Source: Candidatus Accumulibacter affinis (GTDB lineage Bacteria; Pseudomonadota; Gammaproteobacteria; Burkholderiales; Rhodocyclaceae). Taken from it: a stretch of 64,000 nt of DNA. Within the stretch, counting starts at the first letter, position 1, and the number at the start of each line of letters is the position of its first letter. A program made the position numbers and the translations under genes. This document shows positions 35,324 through 44,497 of the stretch, in pieces. Where the stretch lies: positions 205,345-269,344 of the forward strand of contig JADJOT010000001.1 in NCBI GenBank assembly GCA_016713625.1. Reading direction: 5' to 3'. The notes beneath the pieces are model-generated. The model saw only the letters and a list, made by a program, of their open reading frames with translations. It did no database searches and was not told the DNA's origin.

Positions 35324-36139
35324 CTACAGTTGCGGGAAGGCGCGAATCAGCCCGCTGCACAGGCCCTCGACGTCGCGTTCCCGATATTCCCCGACGAGGT
35401 CTTCCGGACGTTCGTTGCCGCTGACGCTGCGCCCGTCGAGCGGGGTCGGTTCGTCGAGTCCAAAGGCCGAGTAGTAATCGGCGAATTTGAGGTTCGAACG
35501 GATGTTGCCGGAAAGGAGGAGGCGCCGGTTGGGGACGGCGAACGCATCGCTGATGATCAGGCCGTGCAGGCTGGACGAGACGACGCAGGCGCAGGCGAGG
35601 ACTTCCTTGAGCACCTCGTCGATCGGCGCAAAGACGTTGATCAGCCGGGCACCACGGATACGCAGCAGGATCTCTACGGCGGCGCTGTCCTGGTCGACAA
35701 AATGCGGGATGACGCCCAGGGCATACTGTTTCGGCGGGCGAGGGCGGCCGCTCCAGTAGTGGCCGACGAGCAGCCCCGGGTCGCCGAGCGCGACGTCGCC
35801 GCCACCGCCGTCGATCGCGGCCAGGGTGTGCTTGCCACGCACGGCATGGTAGTGGTGGCGGGCAGGAAAACGCTCGGCGGAGTCGCCGGCGCCGCTGCCC
35901 CAGATGTGCAGGCGACGGGGTAGCAGAAACCGCCTGGCCTGGCGTTGTCGCTGGAGAATGGTGCCAATGCCCAGCAGCTCTGCCGATTCGACCGGCGCAT
36001 GGACGACCGCTCGCCCGGAAACCATTTCGACGATGAGCGGCGAAAGGTAGTCGCCGAAGTTCCGCCGGTTGGCGTCGTGCTGGCCTTCGCCCTGCCACCA
36101 GTACAGTCTGATCGGTTTCAAGCGGCTCTCCCGATGCAC
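35324..36139 (-). CDS. Polysaccharide pyruvyl transferase family protein
   Basis: A 271-residue protein. The N-terminal YWWQGEGQHDANRRNFGDYL and SPLIVEM, the ELLGIGTIL segment and LHIWGSGAGDSA are typical of the family, as is the later ACVVSSSLHGLIISDAFAVP that contacts the substrate. Members add pyruvate ketals to surface sugars or act as related transferases. The only start is a GTG at 36139. It precedes the decayed TIR-TPR gene and follows two methyltransferase genes on the same strand, so a small surface-glycan locus is likely. Confidence 0.82.
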   Translation of the reverse strand: MHRESRLKPIRLYWWQGEGQHDANRRNFGDYLSPLIVEMVSGRAVVHAPVESAELLGIGTILQRQRQARRFLLPRRLHIWGSGAGDSAERFPARHHYHAVRGKHTLAAIDGGGGDVALGDPGLLVGHYWSGRPRPPKQYALGVIPHFVDQDSAAVEILLRIRGARLINVFAPIDEVLKEVLACACVVSSSLHGLIISDAFAVPNRRLLLSGNIRSNLKFADYYSAFGLDEPTPLDGRSVSGNERPEDLVGEYRERDVEGLCSGLIRAFPQL

Positions 36140-36173
36140 GGTCGCCCGCGTTCGTGATACGAGGTATCCCTGG

Positions 36174-37031
36174 CTAGGCGGTTGTGACGGCGACCATGAC
36201 GTTGATGTCGCCGTGCTCCGGCCACGCTTTCAGGGCGCCGCGATACGCTCGCCAGGCGCGCATTCCCCAGCGCGGCCTGGTCAGCAGCCGCCGCAGTGAT
36301 GGTGCCGAGTGGTCGACGTCGAGCACGTTGAAGGTCGAGAAGCCGGCTCGCGAGGTGGCGATTTCCAGGCTGTACGGAGTGAAGTAAAAATGGTGATCGA
36401 GCAGATAGAGGCCCCAGCGATCGCCCTCCAGGACTCGACGCCAGTTTTCGTAGTTGCCCGTTTCCAGGAACAGCCTGCCGCCCACGGCGAGCCGCTCGTG
36501 CAGGAGCCGAAGCACGGCGATCGGGTCGCGCAGGTGTTCGACGACGTCCCACATGGTGATGACGTCGAAGCGATCGTCGGGAAGCGTGCTCTGCAGGTCA
36601 ACGCTGTAGTACTCCCTGGCGCGCGCGATCGCCGCTGCGCTCTGTTCGACGCCTACGGTATCCCAGCCGCCATCGAGGCTGGCGCGGACGAAAGCGCCAG
36701 AACCCGCACCGAAATCGAGCAGGCGACCAGGCGCGCTGCGGACCGCCTCGACCTGGCGCAGCTTTTCACGGGCGGCGCGGCGTTTGCTCTCGGAGTCGGT
36801 GACGTAACGGTCACCCGAGGACCAGCGCCAGTTCATGTACGCCCGCGACGCCTCCTCGGAGGGGCGTGGCGTCTGATAGGCCAGCCGGCAGGCAACGCAC
36901 TCGGCCACCGAGGTCTGCATGTCGAAGCGGGCAGGAATCGGTCGCGGGCTGTTGACGCGACCACACAGTGGGCAGGCGATCGGGTCCAGCCGCGGGTAAC
37001 TGTCGCCGTTGATCAGGTCGATCATGCTCAT
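36174..37031 (-). CDS. SAM-dependent methyltransferase with N-terminal zinc ribbon
   Basis: A 285-residue protein. An N-terminal zinc-ribbon (CPLC at about residue 20; CVAC at about residue 46) and the sequence LAYQTPRPSEE precede a class I methyltransferase: GRLLDFGAGSGAFVRASLDG (SAM loop), then DVITMWDVVEHLRDP and GGRLFLETGNYENW. This layout is common for methyltransferases of sugar or glycan clusters (similar to the C-methyltransferase group). The ATG at 37031 has GGAGG upstream. The acceptor is unknown. Confidence 0.85.
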   Translation of the reverse strand: MSMIDLINGDSYPRLDPIACPLCGRVNSPRPIPARFDMQTSVAECVACRLAYQTPRPSEEASRAYMNWRWSSGDRYVTDSESKRRAAREKLRQVEAVRSAPGRLLDFGAGSGAFVRASLDGGWDTVGVEQSAAAIARAREYYSVDLQSTLPDDRFDVITMWDVVEHLRDPIAVLRLLHERLAVGGRLFLETGNYENWRRVLEGDRWGLYLLDHHFYFTPYSLEIATSRAGFSTFNVLDVDHSAPSLRRLLTRPRWGMRAWRAYRGALKAWPEHGDINVMVAVTTA

Positions 37032-37094
37032 CGTGCCTCCAGTCCTGGTTCACGGCAGCCATCGACGCGCAGCGATGTCGACGCGCAGAAAGGA

Positions 37095-37928
37095 TCATTC
37101 ACCGCTGCAGGTTCGGAAAATGGTGCTGTAGCGAGCCGTGAAATCAGACCGCGAACGATCCAGCGGCTCGAGTGTCCAGTAGCCCCACGGCCAGGCCGAT
37201 CGGCGCATCTCGTCGCTGTCATGAATGGTTTCGATCTCCCAGTCGACGGGGGTCAGGTGGTGGGACTTGATCAGCTCGACCTTGGTGTCGAGATCCATTC
37301 CCCCGACAAAAATCGCTCCGCCCGGTTTCGCCGCAGCAACGATGCGCGCGAACGCTTCCGTGGCGTCCTGCTTGTTCATATGTACCAGGAAGTTCTGCGC
37401 CAGCACCAGGTCGTAACAATGCTTGGCAGTGAAATCGTCGGCGAGCAGGTCGCCATGCGAGACCTCTACCCGCTTGCGGATGTCCGGCACGATCGTCCGT
37501 TCTTCGCCCTTACGTTCGAACAGCCGATCGGCATAGCGTCGGGCCGTGCTCTCGAGTGGCTCGGCGAGTCCGTGCCTGGGACCGTAGACCGCCCGTTGCG
37601 CGACGGCGACCGCTGGCTGCGCGATATCGAAGGCGTCGATCGTCCATTGCACCTGCGGAAACTCGACGGCCAGATAACCGGCCAGCGAGTAGGCTTCACA
37701 GCCGAAGCTGCAGCCGGCGACCAGGATTCGCAGTGGCGCCTGGCCATCGACGAACTGCGCAAGCGGCCCTTGCAGTGCCTCGAATTGCTTGAGATTCCGG
37801 AAGAAGCGCGTTGCCGTCGACTGAAAGCGAACCTGGCGAGTCGCCCGTCGGGAATGGATCGAGCGGCCGAGCCCGCGCAGCGGCGGCAGATCGAAGAGTC
37901 TCTGGTTGAATTTGATGCGTCGCGACAT
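37095..37928 (-). CDS. SAM-dependent methyltransferase (CheR-like fold)
   Basis: A 277-residue protein. The SAM-binding region LRILVAGCSFGCEAYSLAGY resembles the CheR/'GCxxGxExYS' loop, followed by WTIDAFDIAQPAVAVAQRAV, YDLVLAQNFLVHMNKQDA and GGAIFVGGMDLDTKVEL. I prefer the ATG at 37928 because the frame upstream to 38066 has no family-like sequence. The chemotaxis receptor-binding part of CheR is absent, and the neighbours suggest a glycan or lipid target. It is 63 bases upstream of the next methyltransferase gene. Confidence 0.8.
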   Translation of the reverse strand: MSRRIKFNQRLFDLPPLRGLGRSIHSRRATRQVRFQSTATRFFRNLKQFEALQGPLAQFVDGQAPLRILVAGCSFGCEAYSLAGYLAVEFPQVQWTIDAFDIAQPAVAVAQRAVYGPRHGLAEPLESTARRYADRLFERKGEERTIVPDIRKRVEVSHGDLLADDFTAKHCYDLVLAQNFLVHMNKQDATEAFARIVAAAKPGGAIFVGGMDLDTKVELIKSHHLTPVDWEIETIHDSDEMRRSAWPWGYWTLEPLDRSRSDFTARYSTIFRTCSGE

Positions 37929-38117
37929 GGATTCCGATGAGCTTCCCGAGGAGGGCCGGCCTGGCCAGATCGTTGCCGGCGCAGCAGCCACGATCCGCGA
38001 TAGTCCGGGATCGTCCGGCATGGCGCCGGTCACGCCGTGGCAGGTCAGCAGCAGAGCCGGCAGCACGACGGGCGCAATGATAGCACCGAACGCGTCGACC
38101 GGCTCCGCCCGACCCGG

Positions 38118-39812
38118 TCACGCCGCCCGATCTTCGTCGCCAGCCGAACTGCTCGCGGCGAGGCGATTGACGCCGTTTACCAAGGCCTTGATCGAGGCAG
38201 TGACGATGTTCGCGTCGACGCCGACGCCGTAGCATTCGCTGGTGCTGCCGGCGCGAGTCAGTTCCATGAAGGCACAAGCGCTGGCGTCGCTGCCACCGCT
38301 GCGCATCGAGCGCTCTTCGTAGCTGCGTACCTGCACGACCAGGCCGACGCTGCGCAGCGCATGCACGGCCGCGTCAATCGGGCCATTGCCCTCGCCGGCG
38401 AGCAGGTGCCGCCGCCCGTCGATGTCGACGCTGAGGCGGATTCCCTGCGCGCTGCCATGCTCGACGAGATGGTGTTCGAGATAGCGTACCGGCCGTCTGC
38501 TGTCGAGATAGCTCTGCGCAAACAGTTGCCAGATTTCGCCAGCGCTCATCTCGCCGCCGTGGCGGTCGGTGTGCGCCTGCACGACGCGCGAGAACTCGAC
38601 CTGCAAGCGGCGCGGCAGGACGACGCCGTATTCGGCTTCGAGCAGATAGGCGATGCCACCCTTGCCCGACTGGCTATTGACCCGGATCACCGAATCGTAG
38701 CTGCGTCCGAGGTCGGCCGGGTCGATCGGCAGGTAGGGAACATTCCAGCCAGCGTCGTCCTGTTGCGCGGCAAACCCCTTTCGGATCGCGTCCTGGTGCG
38801 AACCCGAGAAGGCGGTGAACACCAGATCGCCGACGTAGGGATGGCGCGGGTGGATCGGCAGCCGGCTGCAGTGCTCGACGGTACGCGCCACGGCGTTGAT
38901 GTCCGAGAAGTCGAGCCCCGGCGAGACGCCCTGGGTGTAGAGATTGAGCGCCAGGGTGACCAGGTCGACGTTGCCGGTGCGTTCGCCGTTGCCGAACAGG
39001 CAGCCCTCGACGCGCTCGGCGCCGGCCATCATCGCCAACTCGGCGGCGGCCACCGCCGTGCCGCGGTCGTTGTGCGGATGCACACTGAGGATGATGCTGT
39101 CGCGGCGGGCGAGCTGGCGGTGCATCCACTCGATCTGATCGGCGTAGACGTTCGGCGTCGTCACCTCGACCGTCGTCGGCAGGTTGAGGATCACCTTGTT
39201 GTCCGGGGTCGCCCCCCAGGCAGCGGTCACCGCATCGCAGACTTCGAGGGCAAAGTCGAGTTCGGTGGCGGTGAAGGTTTCCGGACTGTATTCGAGCCGC
39301 CATTCGGTTTCCGGCTGCGCGGCGGTCAGCTCCTTGACCAGGCGGACAGCGACCACCGCCATGTCCACCACATCCGCCTTGCTCATCGCGAAGACGTTCT
39401 CGCGGAAGGGCTTCGAGGTGGCGTTGTAGACATGCACGATCGCCCGTCGCGCCCCCCGGAGCGACTCGATGCTGCGGCGGATGAGGTGCTCGCGCGCCTG
39501 CGTGAGCACCTCGATGGTCACGTCGTCGGGGATGTGTCCGCCTTCGATCAGTTCACGAACGAAATCGAAATCCGTCTGCGAGGCGGAAGGGAAGGCCACC
39601 TCGATCTCCTTGAAACCGATCTCGCAGAGGGTGTGGAACAAGCGCATCTTGCGCTCGGCGTTCATCGGCTCGAACAGCGCCTGATTGCCGTCGCGCAGAT
39701 CGGTGCTCATCCAGATCGGCGCCGCGGTGATGCTTCGATTCGGCCATTGCCGATTGTCGATGTGGATCGCGGGGAAAGGCGTGTATTTGCTGGAAGGATT
39801 TTTCAACATCAT
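38118..39812 (-). CDS. leuA: 2-isopropylmalate synthase
   Basis: A 564-residue enzyme making 2-isopropylmalate from 2-ketoisovalerate and acetyl-CoA, first step of leucine synthesis. It is of the long 'type 2' LeuA (start MMLKNPSSKYTPFP). The DRE-TIM core shows STDLRDGNQAL, the metal ligands in ILSVHPHNDRGTAVAAAE and GCLFGNGERTGNVDL. The C-terminal LeuA dimer regulatory domain is complete, ending in ANIVTASIKALVNGVNRL. The ATG at 39812 follows AGGAG. It diverges from an Lrp-family gene. Confidence 0.95.
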   Translation of the reverse strand: MMLKNPSSKYTPFPAIHIDNRQWPNRSITAAPIWMSTDLRDGNQALFEPMNAERKMRLFHTLCEIGFKEIEVAFPSASQTDFDFVRELIEGGHIPDDVTIEVLTQAREHLIRRSIESLRGARRAIVHVYNATSKPFRENVFAMSKADVVDMAVVAVRLVKELTAAQPETEWRLEYSPETFTATELDFALEVCDAVTAAWGATPDNKVILNLPTTVEVTTPNVYADQIEWMHRQLARRDSIILSVHPHNDRGTAVAAAELAMMAGAERVEGCLFGNGERTGNVDLVTLALNLYTQGVSPGLDFSDINAVARTVEHCSRLPIHPRHPYVGDLVFTAFSGSHQDAIRKGFAAQQDDAGWNVPYLPIDPADLGRSYDSVIRVNSQSGKGGIAYLLEAEYGVVLPRRLQVEFSRVVQAHTDRHGGEMSAGEIWQLFAQSYLDSRRPVRYLEHHLVEHGSAQGIRLSVDIDGRRHLLAGEGNGPIDAAVHALRSVGLVVQVRSYEERSMRSGGSDASACAFMELTRAGSTSECYGVGVDANIVTASIKALVNGVNRLAASSSAGDEDRAA

Positions 39813-39987
39813 CGTGGGCTCCTGAAGGTGGGCTGCTGGCGGTTTCTGACGAGGCAAATGGTACGCAGGATCGGCCGGCAGGTGCTTGCGATTTGCCTGA
39901 CAAATATCCTGGTAATTGGCAGACTGTTGCGTAGAATAGCAATAATTAAAGACATTCTGCTACAAACCAAACATGGAGAAAAAGATC

Positions 39988-40458
39988 ATGGAACTCGACC
40001 GCTTCGACCGGCTGATCCTGCAGGTGCTGCAGCAGGACGGACGCATCAGCAATCAGGAACTCGCCGACCGCATCGGCCTCTCGCCGTCACCGTGTTTGCG
40101 GCGCGTGCGCGCGCTCGAAGAAGCCGGCCTGATCATCGGCTACCGGGCGCTGCTGGACCCGCGGGCGCTCGGCTTGCCACTGATGGCGTTGATCCATATT
40201 TCAATGGACCAGCACACGCCCGAGCGTTTCAGTCACCTCGAAGCGGCGATCAGCGAGATCCCCGAGGTCATGGAATGCCTGCTGATCACCGGCCAGGCCG
40301 CCGACTACCAGCTCAAGGTGGTGGTCAAGGACATGGACGCCTACCAGGAGCTGTTGCTCAATCGGATTACCGGCATCCAGGGCGTCACTGGCGTCCATTC
40401 GAGCTTCGTTCTGCGTCGGGTGGTGGACAAGACCGCGCTGCCGGTCGCCGCAAAGTAG
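39988..40458 (+). CDS. Lrp/AsnC-family transcriptional regulator
   Basis: A 156-residue regulator. The N-terminal winged helix-turn-helix (DRFDRLILQVLQQDGRISNQ, ELADRIGLSPSPCLRRVRAL) is followed by the RAM ligand-binding domain (LITGQAADYQLKVVVKDMDA). I start at ATG 39988, which has GGAG 9 bases upstream; an in-frame ATG at 39973 is possible. It is divergent from leuA across 175 bases, and AGAAT/ATTCT half-sites near 39933-39960 could bind it, so control of leuA is plausible but not shown. Confidence 0.92.
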   Translation: MELDRFDRLILQVLQQDGRISNQELADRIGLSPSPCLRRVRALEEAGLIIGYRALLDPRALGLPLMALIHISMDQHTPERFSHLEAAISEIPEVMECLLITGQAADYQLKVVVKDMDAYQELLLNRITGIQGVTGVHSSFVLRRVVDKTALPVAAK

Positions 40459-40500
40459 CCGGGCAGGTATTTCTACCACTCGGCTGCGGGCAGGCCGGGT

Positions 40501-40531
40501 CGCGGAGTTCGCGAACTTCGCGAACTCCGCG
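40501..40531. repeat. 31-base palindrome after the Lrp-family gene
   Basis: Perfect 15-base arms with a one-base centre (40501-40515 and 40517-40531; arm CGCGGAGTTCGCGAA). It lies 43 bases downstream of the regulator. Internally it repeats GTTCGCGAAC-like units. It could act as a transcription stop or a protein-binding palindrome; no T-run follows. Confidence 0.6.
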
Positions 40532-40662
40532 AAGTGTGAAATATTTCATGTCGATTAAATTTACACGCGGGCGTGGAAATTGGGCCGGAGGGGTAATCGA
40601 CGATCTGCGCGACGGACGCAAAGCATTGAAATAAAGAAGGTGATTGGCCGATAAAAAAGTAC

Positions 40663-40678
40663 TGGCATGGTATGTGCT
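40663..40678 (+). promoter_or_regulatory. Sigma-54-type promoter before a PEP-CTERM gene
   Basis: TGGCATGGTATGTGCT fits the -24/-12 consensus TGGCAYG-N4-TTGCW, with GG and GC twelve bases apart. It lies 140 bases upstream of the PEP-CTERM gene at 40818. RpoN with PrsK/PrsR-type regulators is known to drive PEP-CTERM genes in related betaproteobacteria, which makes the site credible. Confidence 0.6.
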
Positions 40679-40817
40679 TTAGCAAATCAAGCGTCGGCGC
40701 GACGATGGTAGCGGCAGGAGAAAAGCGTATCGGTTCCTGGTTTCTCCGCTCTCGCCAGCACGCGAAGATCTGCTCACTTGGCTCGTTTCTTACTGGTACT
40801 ACAATGGAGAATTCAAA

Positions 40818-41469
40818 ATGAAAATGCTTTCGATCGTTCGGCCGCTGGTCATCACCAGCGCCTTCCTCGCCTGCGGTCTCGCGCAAGCGAATCTGATCCA
40901 GAACGGCAGCTTCGAGAATGGAACAGACCCAGGCCGGATTTACCAAACTGGTGGCGGTGAACAGCACCTCGATCACTGACTGGACGGTTTCGGCGGGCAC
41001 CATCGACTACATCGGTAGCTATTGGCAGGCTGCCGAGGGAGTTCGGAGTATTGACTTGGTCGGAGACGGTGGCCTGCTTGGCACCCTCAGCCAGACCTTC
41101 AACACGACCATTGGCTCACTGTATACCGTCCAGTTCGCCATGGCAGGGAATCCAGATGGCGGGGTCAAGAGGATGAAGGTTCTCGCTGGCGGCGAATCGC
41201 CAGAATTCGCTTTTGATACCGCTGGAAAAAGCACAACGGCTATGGGCTGGGAGACCAAAAGCTTCCAATTCACGGCTCTGGCCGCTCAAACCACCTTGTC
41301 GTTCGAGGCACTGACCGCTGGTGAGTGTTGCTATGGACCAGCACTCGACAACGTGATCGTTGAGGCTCAAGAGAACACTGTGCCGGAACCCGCGTCGAGC
41401 CTGCTCCTTGGCCTGTCGCTGGCGGGTCTGGGATGGTCGCGGCGGATTCGGCAGCAGACGGCAGGGTAA
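40818..41469 (+). pseudogene. DUF642-like PEP-CTERM exoprotein, one frameshift
   Basis: The ATG at 40818 has GGAG upstream and opens a signal peptide (LSIVRPLVITSAFLACGLAQ) then NLIQNGSFENGTDPG, the usual start of DUF642/choice-of-anchor C proteins. A single-base change near 40935 is needed to enter the second frame (FTKLVAVNSTSITDW; GTIDYIGSYWQAAEGVRSID; LSQTFNTTIGSLYTVQF), which runs to a perfect PEP-CTERM tail (VPEPASSLLLGLSLAGLGW, then SRRIRQ). The indel lies in CCCAGGCCGG and may be a sequencing error. The intact product would be about 216 residues, exported and sorted by an exosortase. Confidence 0.85.
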
Positions 41470-41511
41470 GCGCCTTGCCGGCGAGAGTCCGCACGTCTTC
41501 GTGATTGCGCT

Positions 41512-41540
41512 CCGACCTGGCGGCTACCCCGCCAGGTCGG
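41512..41540. terminator. Hairpin after the DUF642-like gene
   Basis: A perfect 12-bp stem (CCGACCTGGCGG at 41512-41523 with 41529-41540) and 5-base loop, 43 bases after the stop. No T-run, but the stem is very stable. Confidence 0.5.
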
Positions 41541-41998
41541 GCTTCACCAATCGTTACGAGTTCCCGCCAGGTCAGCGCTCAACGTCGATCCATCGCAAGC
41601 GCGCCCAGTCGCACCGTCTTTCCCTATTCCGCAGCAGGCCATGAAGTGCTGCTGTGCCCGTATACCCCCCGCGTTTATTGATCCTCTCCCGGAGGAACTG
41701 ACTCCCGTCCCTCGACCATAGAAGCCATAGCCCGCGCCAGACCGGATGCGGGTCGCCCGTCACGCGTCATCGCCTGGCTGCTCACTTCGCGAAATCCTGC
41801 AGGTCGGGGGAAAAAGCCCAGGCGCCCGGCATTCTGGCGATCACTGTGAGGAATCGCACAGGGGCTGCGACGCTTAAATGTTCCAATCTGTCCGTGCTTA
41901 CGAAAAACAGTGTGCTTCGTTGAATGACCGCACGACACGCTGTAGCTACGGATCCGGATGACCGCAAACATCCCAACGGACAGAATCAAGGAACGACC
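41541..41998. other. Intergenic stretch upstream of the second PEP-CTERM gene
   Basis: About 460 bases with no recognisable gene. A weak sigma-54-like sequence (TGGCGATCACTGTGA near 41842) has the -24 GG but lacks the -12 GC, so I do not call a promoter. AT-rich sequence near 41875-41920 could hold a conventional one. Confidence 0.35.
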
Positions 41999-42691
41999 AT
42001 GAACAGCAGTCTCCAGCAACTCAATGGAAAAATCCTCACCACTCTCGTGGTAGCGGCCCTGTCCGCAGCGATGGGCAATGCCGATGCCGCGATGATCACC
42101 ATCGAGACCGGCCACTCGACGGCTGGCGCTCAGGCCAGCGCCGAGGCCTATCGGAACGTGGTCGACGCGGCGGTCGTGGCCGCGACGCCTGGTTATGGCA
42201 CCAGCCACCCGGCGCTGTTCGACAACGTCTCGAACCACGGCCTGTTTGGCGACACAACCCAGGATATCGCCTTTAGGTTTACGATCAATTTTGGCGTAAG
42301 CGCAGCGCAGGCGGGGATATGGGATTTTCGTGCTGGAGTCGACTTTGGTCGCGGCGGCGCAATGTTCCTTGACGGCGTTGCCCTCGGCTTCAACTCCAGT
42401 GACATGTGGTGGGATGGCTCGTACGGCAACTCGAACCAGTATCTGGGTTTCGCATCGACCGCTCCGCTGGCTGCCGGCAACCATGTCCTGAACATCTACG
42501 GGCTGGAAGGTTGCTGCGATGGAGGTGAACAGGTGCAGTACCGGCTGCCCGGGTCAGGCAACTTCAACACCTTCGGTGCGACGACCCTGGGTTCGATCGA
42601 TAGCCTGTCGGCAGTTCCCGAACCCGCGACCTACGCACTGTTTGGCATCGGCCTCCTGGGTCTGGGTATGGCTCGCCGGCGTAAGGGGTAG
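41999..42691 (+). CDS. CCXG-family PEP-CTERM exoprotein
   Basis: A 230-residue protein with a signal peptide ending near ADAA (residues about 27-30) and the tail VPEPATYALFGIGLLGLG, then MARRRKG, an exact PEP-CTERM signal. The motif LEGCCDGGEQVQYR near residue 170 is the double-cysteine hallmark of the CCXG-type PEP-CTERM proteins. The ATG at 41999 has AAGGA upstream. It would be exported, cleaved by an exosortase and anchored or released at the cell surface. Function unknown. Confidence 0.88.
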   Translation: MNSSLQQLNGKILTTLVVAALSAAMGNADAAMITIETGHSTAGAQASAEAYRNVVDAAVVAATPGYGTSHPALFDNVSNHGLFGDTTQDIAFRFTINFGVSAAQAGIWDFRAGVDFGRGGAMFLDGVALGFNSSDMWWDGSYGNSNQYLGFASTAPLAAGNHVLNIYGLEGCCDGGEQVQYRLPGSGNFNTFGATTLGSIDSLSAVPEPATYALFGIGLLGLGMARRRKG

Positions 42692-42985
42692 CGCGCAGCC
42701 AGCGGCGGCAAGCGGGCGAGAGAAGGCCCGGTGCAGGGCGCGCTGCAGACAACACGAGGGTGGCTGGCGTTACGGCTGCCGCTGGAGCTGGCGGTGGGCC
42801 TGACACGTCGGAGAACACCGCGGCCTGCCGGCGCAGTTCGAGGCTAACGGCGTCCTGCGGGTCTTCCATCCTCCGAGTGCCTGCAACGCGGCTGGCTGTC
42901 CGGCGAGAAGATTGACGAGCTTCGATGCGGCTGCCTATACTCCAGCCGCGATACGTGGATGCCGTCTAACCTCGAGTCCGAACGC

Positions 42986-44125
42986 ATGAGCGAATACCAG
43001 TATTACGAATTTCAGGCCATCGACCGGCCGCTCACCGCCGCCGAGATGAGCGAGCTGCGGTCGGTCTCTACGCGGGCACGCATCACGCCGACGAGTTTCG
43101 TCAACGACTATGCGTGGGGCGACTTCAAGGGCAGGCCAGAGGTGTGGATGGAGCGTTACTTCGACGCCTTCCTCTACCTCGCCAACTGGGGCACGCACCT
43201 CCTCAAGCTGCGCCTGCCGCCGCGTCTGCTGAATCCGGCAACCGCGCTGACCTACTTCGGCAGCGACAGCGCTTTCGTCAATGTCAAGTCCGGCCAGGTG
43301 ATCCTCTCTTTCGCCTCGGACGACGAGGACGGTGGCGAGTGGGTCGACGGCGAAGGCCAGCTTTCGTCGCTGATCTCGGTACGTGCCGAGCTGGCACGCG
43401 GCGATCTGCGCGCGCTCTACCTCGGCTGGCTGCTGCGCGTGCAGGCGGGGGAAATCGACGACCAGGAACCCGAGCCGCCGCTGCCACCGGGCCTCGGCCA
43501 GCTCAGCGCCTCTCTGGACAGCCTCGCCGAGTTCCTGCGCATTGACGGCGATCTGCTGCACGTCGCCGCCAAGGCAAGCGCGCCACTCTCCGACCTGGGG
43601 CTCGATCGCGACGAGTTTCTGGCCTGGGTTGGCGGCCTCGCCAGCGCGGAAAAGGACGAGTGGATCACCAGGGTCGTCATCGACTCCGATCCAGTCGCCG
43701 TCGCCGAACTGCGGCAACGCTTCCTCAAGCAGGGCAGTGCTGCCGGCGCAGTGCCGCTGACCACCGGCAGGACCGTCGGGCAACTGCGCAAAGCTGCCGA
43801 AGTGCTCGCGAAGCAGAGGAGACGCATCGAGGCTGAAAAGCGGGCCGAAGAAAAGACGCGCCGCGAACGCGAGGCGGCCATCGCCAGGGAGCAGCACCTG
43901 AACGCTCTCGTCGGCCGCGAAGCCAGCCTGTGGGCCGCAATCAACACCCTCGTCGCCACCACGCAAGCGGCGGGCTACGATCAGGCCTTGCGGCACCTGC
44001 TCGACCTGCGCGACCTCGATGCGCGGAGCATAGGCGGCGACTTTCGCCTGCGCATCGAGGCGCTGCGTCAGGCGAACACGCGCAAACAGGCCTTCATCAA
44101 GCGGCTCGACAAGGCCGGGTTGTGA
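42986..44125 (+). CDS. Conserved hypothetical protein with charged C-terminal coiled coil
   Basis: A 379-residue cytoplasmic-looking protein that I cannot name. The N-terminal half is MSEYQYYEFQAIDRPLTAAE, then YAWGDFKGRPEVWMERYFDA and FLYLANWGTHLLKLRLP. The last third is highly charged (KQRRRIEAEKRAEEKTRRER), predicting a long helix or coiled coil. Codon use and GC match the chromosome, so it looks native. I favour ATG 42986 (MSEYQ); ATG 42959 nine codons upstream is possible. I have a weak recollection of homologues beside SWIM zinc-finger genes, none of which is seen here. Confidence 0.7.
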   Translation: MSEYQYYEFQAIDRPLTAAEMSELRSVSTRARITPTSFVNDYAWGDFKGRPEVWMERYFDAFLYLANWGTHLLKLRLPPRLLNPATALTYFGSDSAFVNVKSGQVILSFASDDEDGGEWVDGEGQLSSLISVRAELARGDLRALYLGWLLRVQAGEIDDQEPEPPLPPGLGQLSASLDSLAEFLRIDGDLLHVAAKASAPLSDLGLDRDEFLAWVGGLASAEKDEWITRVVIDSDPVAVAELRQRFLKQGSAAGAVPLTTGRTVGQLRKAAEVLAKQRRRIEAEKRAEEKTRREREAAIAREQHLNALVGREASLWAAINTLVATTQAAGYDQALRHLLDLRDLDARSIGGDFRLRIEALRQANTRKQAFIKRLDKAGL

Positions 44126-44151
44126 GTGCTCACCAGCCCTGCTGCCGCTAC

Positions 44152-44497
44152 CTCAGGGGTCGGCCGAATCTGGAGCGCCGCCCAGTCTGACCGGCCCTCG
44201 CAGCGGCTGGCGCCGAGGAGATCCCCCAACGGTCATGGCTTTGTCAGACACCCCGGATGATGAAAGCCATGACCGTTTCCTCCCTTGCAGGGCGCATTCC
44301 GGCTTGCACGCCGGAATCGTTCGTTGGGCACGGAGCATGGCTCCGTGAATTCCCCATCTCACCCCCCGACCCCTCCCGCGAGCGGGCGAGGGGAGATTCG
44401 TGAGTCACTGACGCGACTTTCACGGTAACCAGCGGCTCTGTTTGATTGGCGCTCCGGAAAAAGCACGCTGCTTGCATACCGTTCCATTCATGTGGAA
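44152..44497 (-). pseudogene. Fragment of a second copy of the giant-protein 3' end
   Basis: Two blocks (44152-44222 and 44427-44492) match the 3' end and the nearby coding sequence of the giant gene at 49657-55662 on the same strand: CTCAGGGGTCG...GAATCTG, GCGCCGCCCAGTCTG and GGCGCTCCGGAAAA with GTTCCATTC. The peptide EWNGMQAACF parallels EWNGRQPACF. About 200 bases, including a perfect hairpin, lie between the blocks in this copy and are absent from the other. This is therefore a decayed relative of the giant gene's C-terminus. Confidence 0.75.
44228..44277. repeat. Perfect 15-bp inverted repeat inside the fragment
   Basis: AACGGTCATGGCTTT (44228-44242) is exactly complemented at 44263-44277 around a 20-base loop. 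It lies between the two blocks of giant-gene homology, so it belongs to the inserted sequence and may be a small mobile or terminator-like piece. Confidence 0.65.

Noticed and set aside
38037..40634. Very long plus-strand open frame (865 codons) across leuA
   Set aside because: It is antisense to leuA, a clear enzyme gene, and partly to its neighbours; high GC makes long empty frames. Its peptide has no domain-like features.
41842..41856. Sigma-54 promoter for the CCXG PEP-CTERM gene
   Set aside because: It has the -24 GG but not the -12 GC, and the consensus match is otherwise weak.
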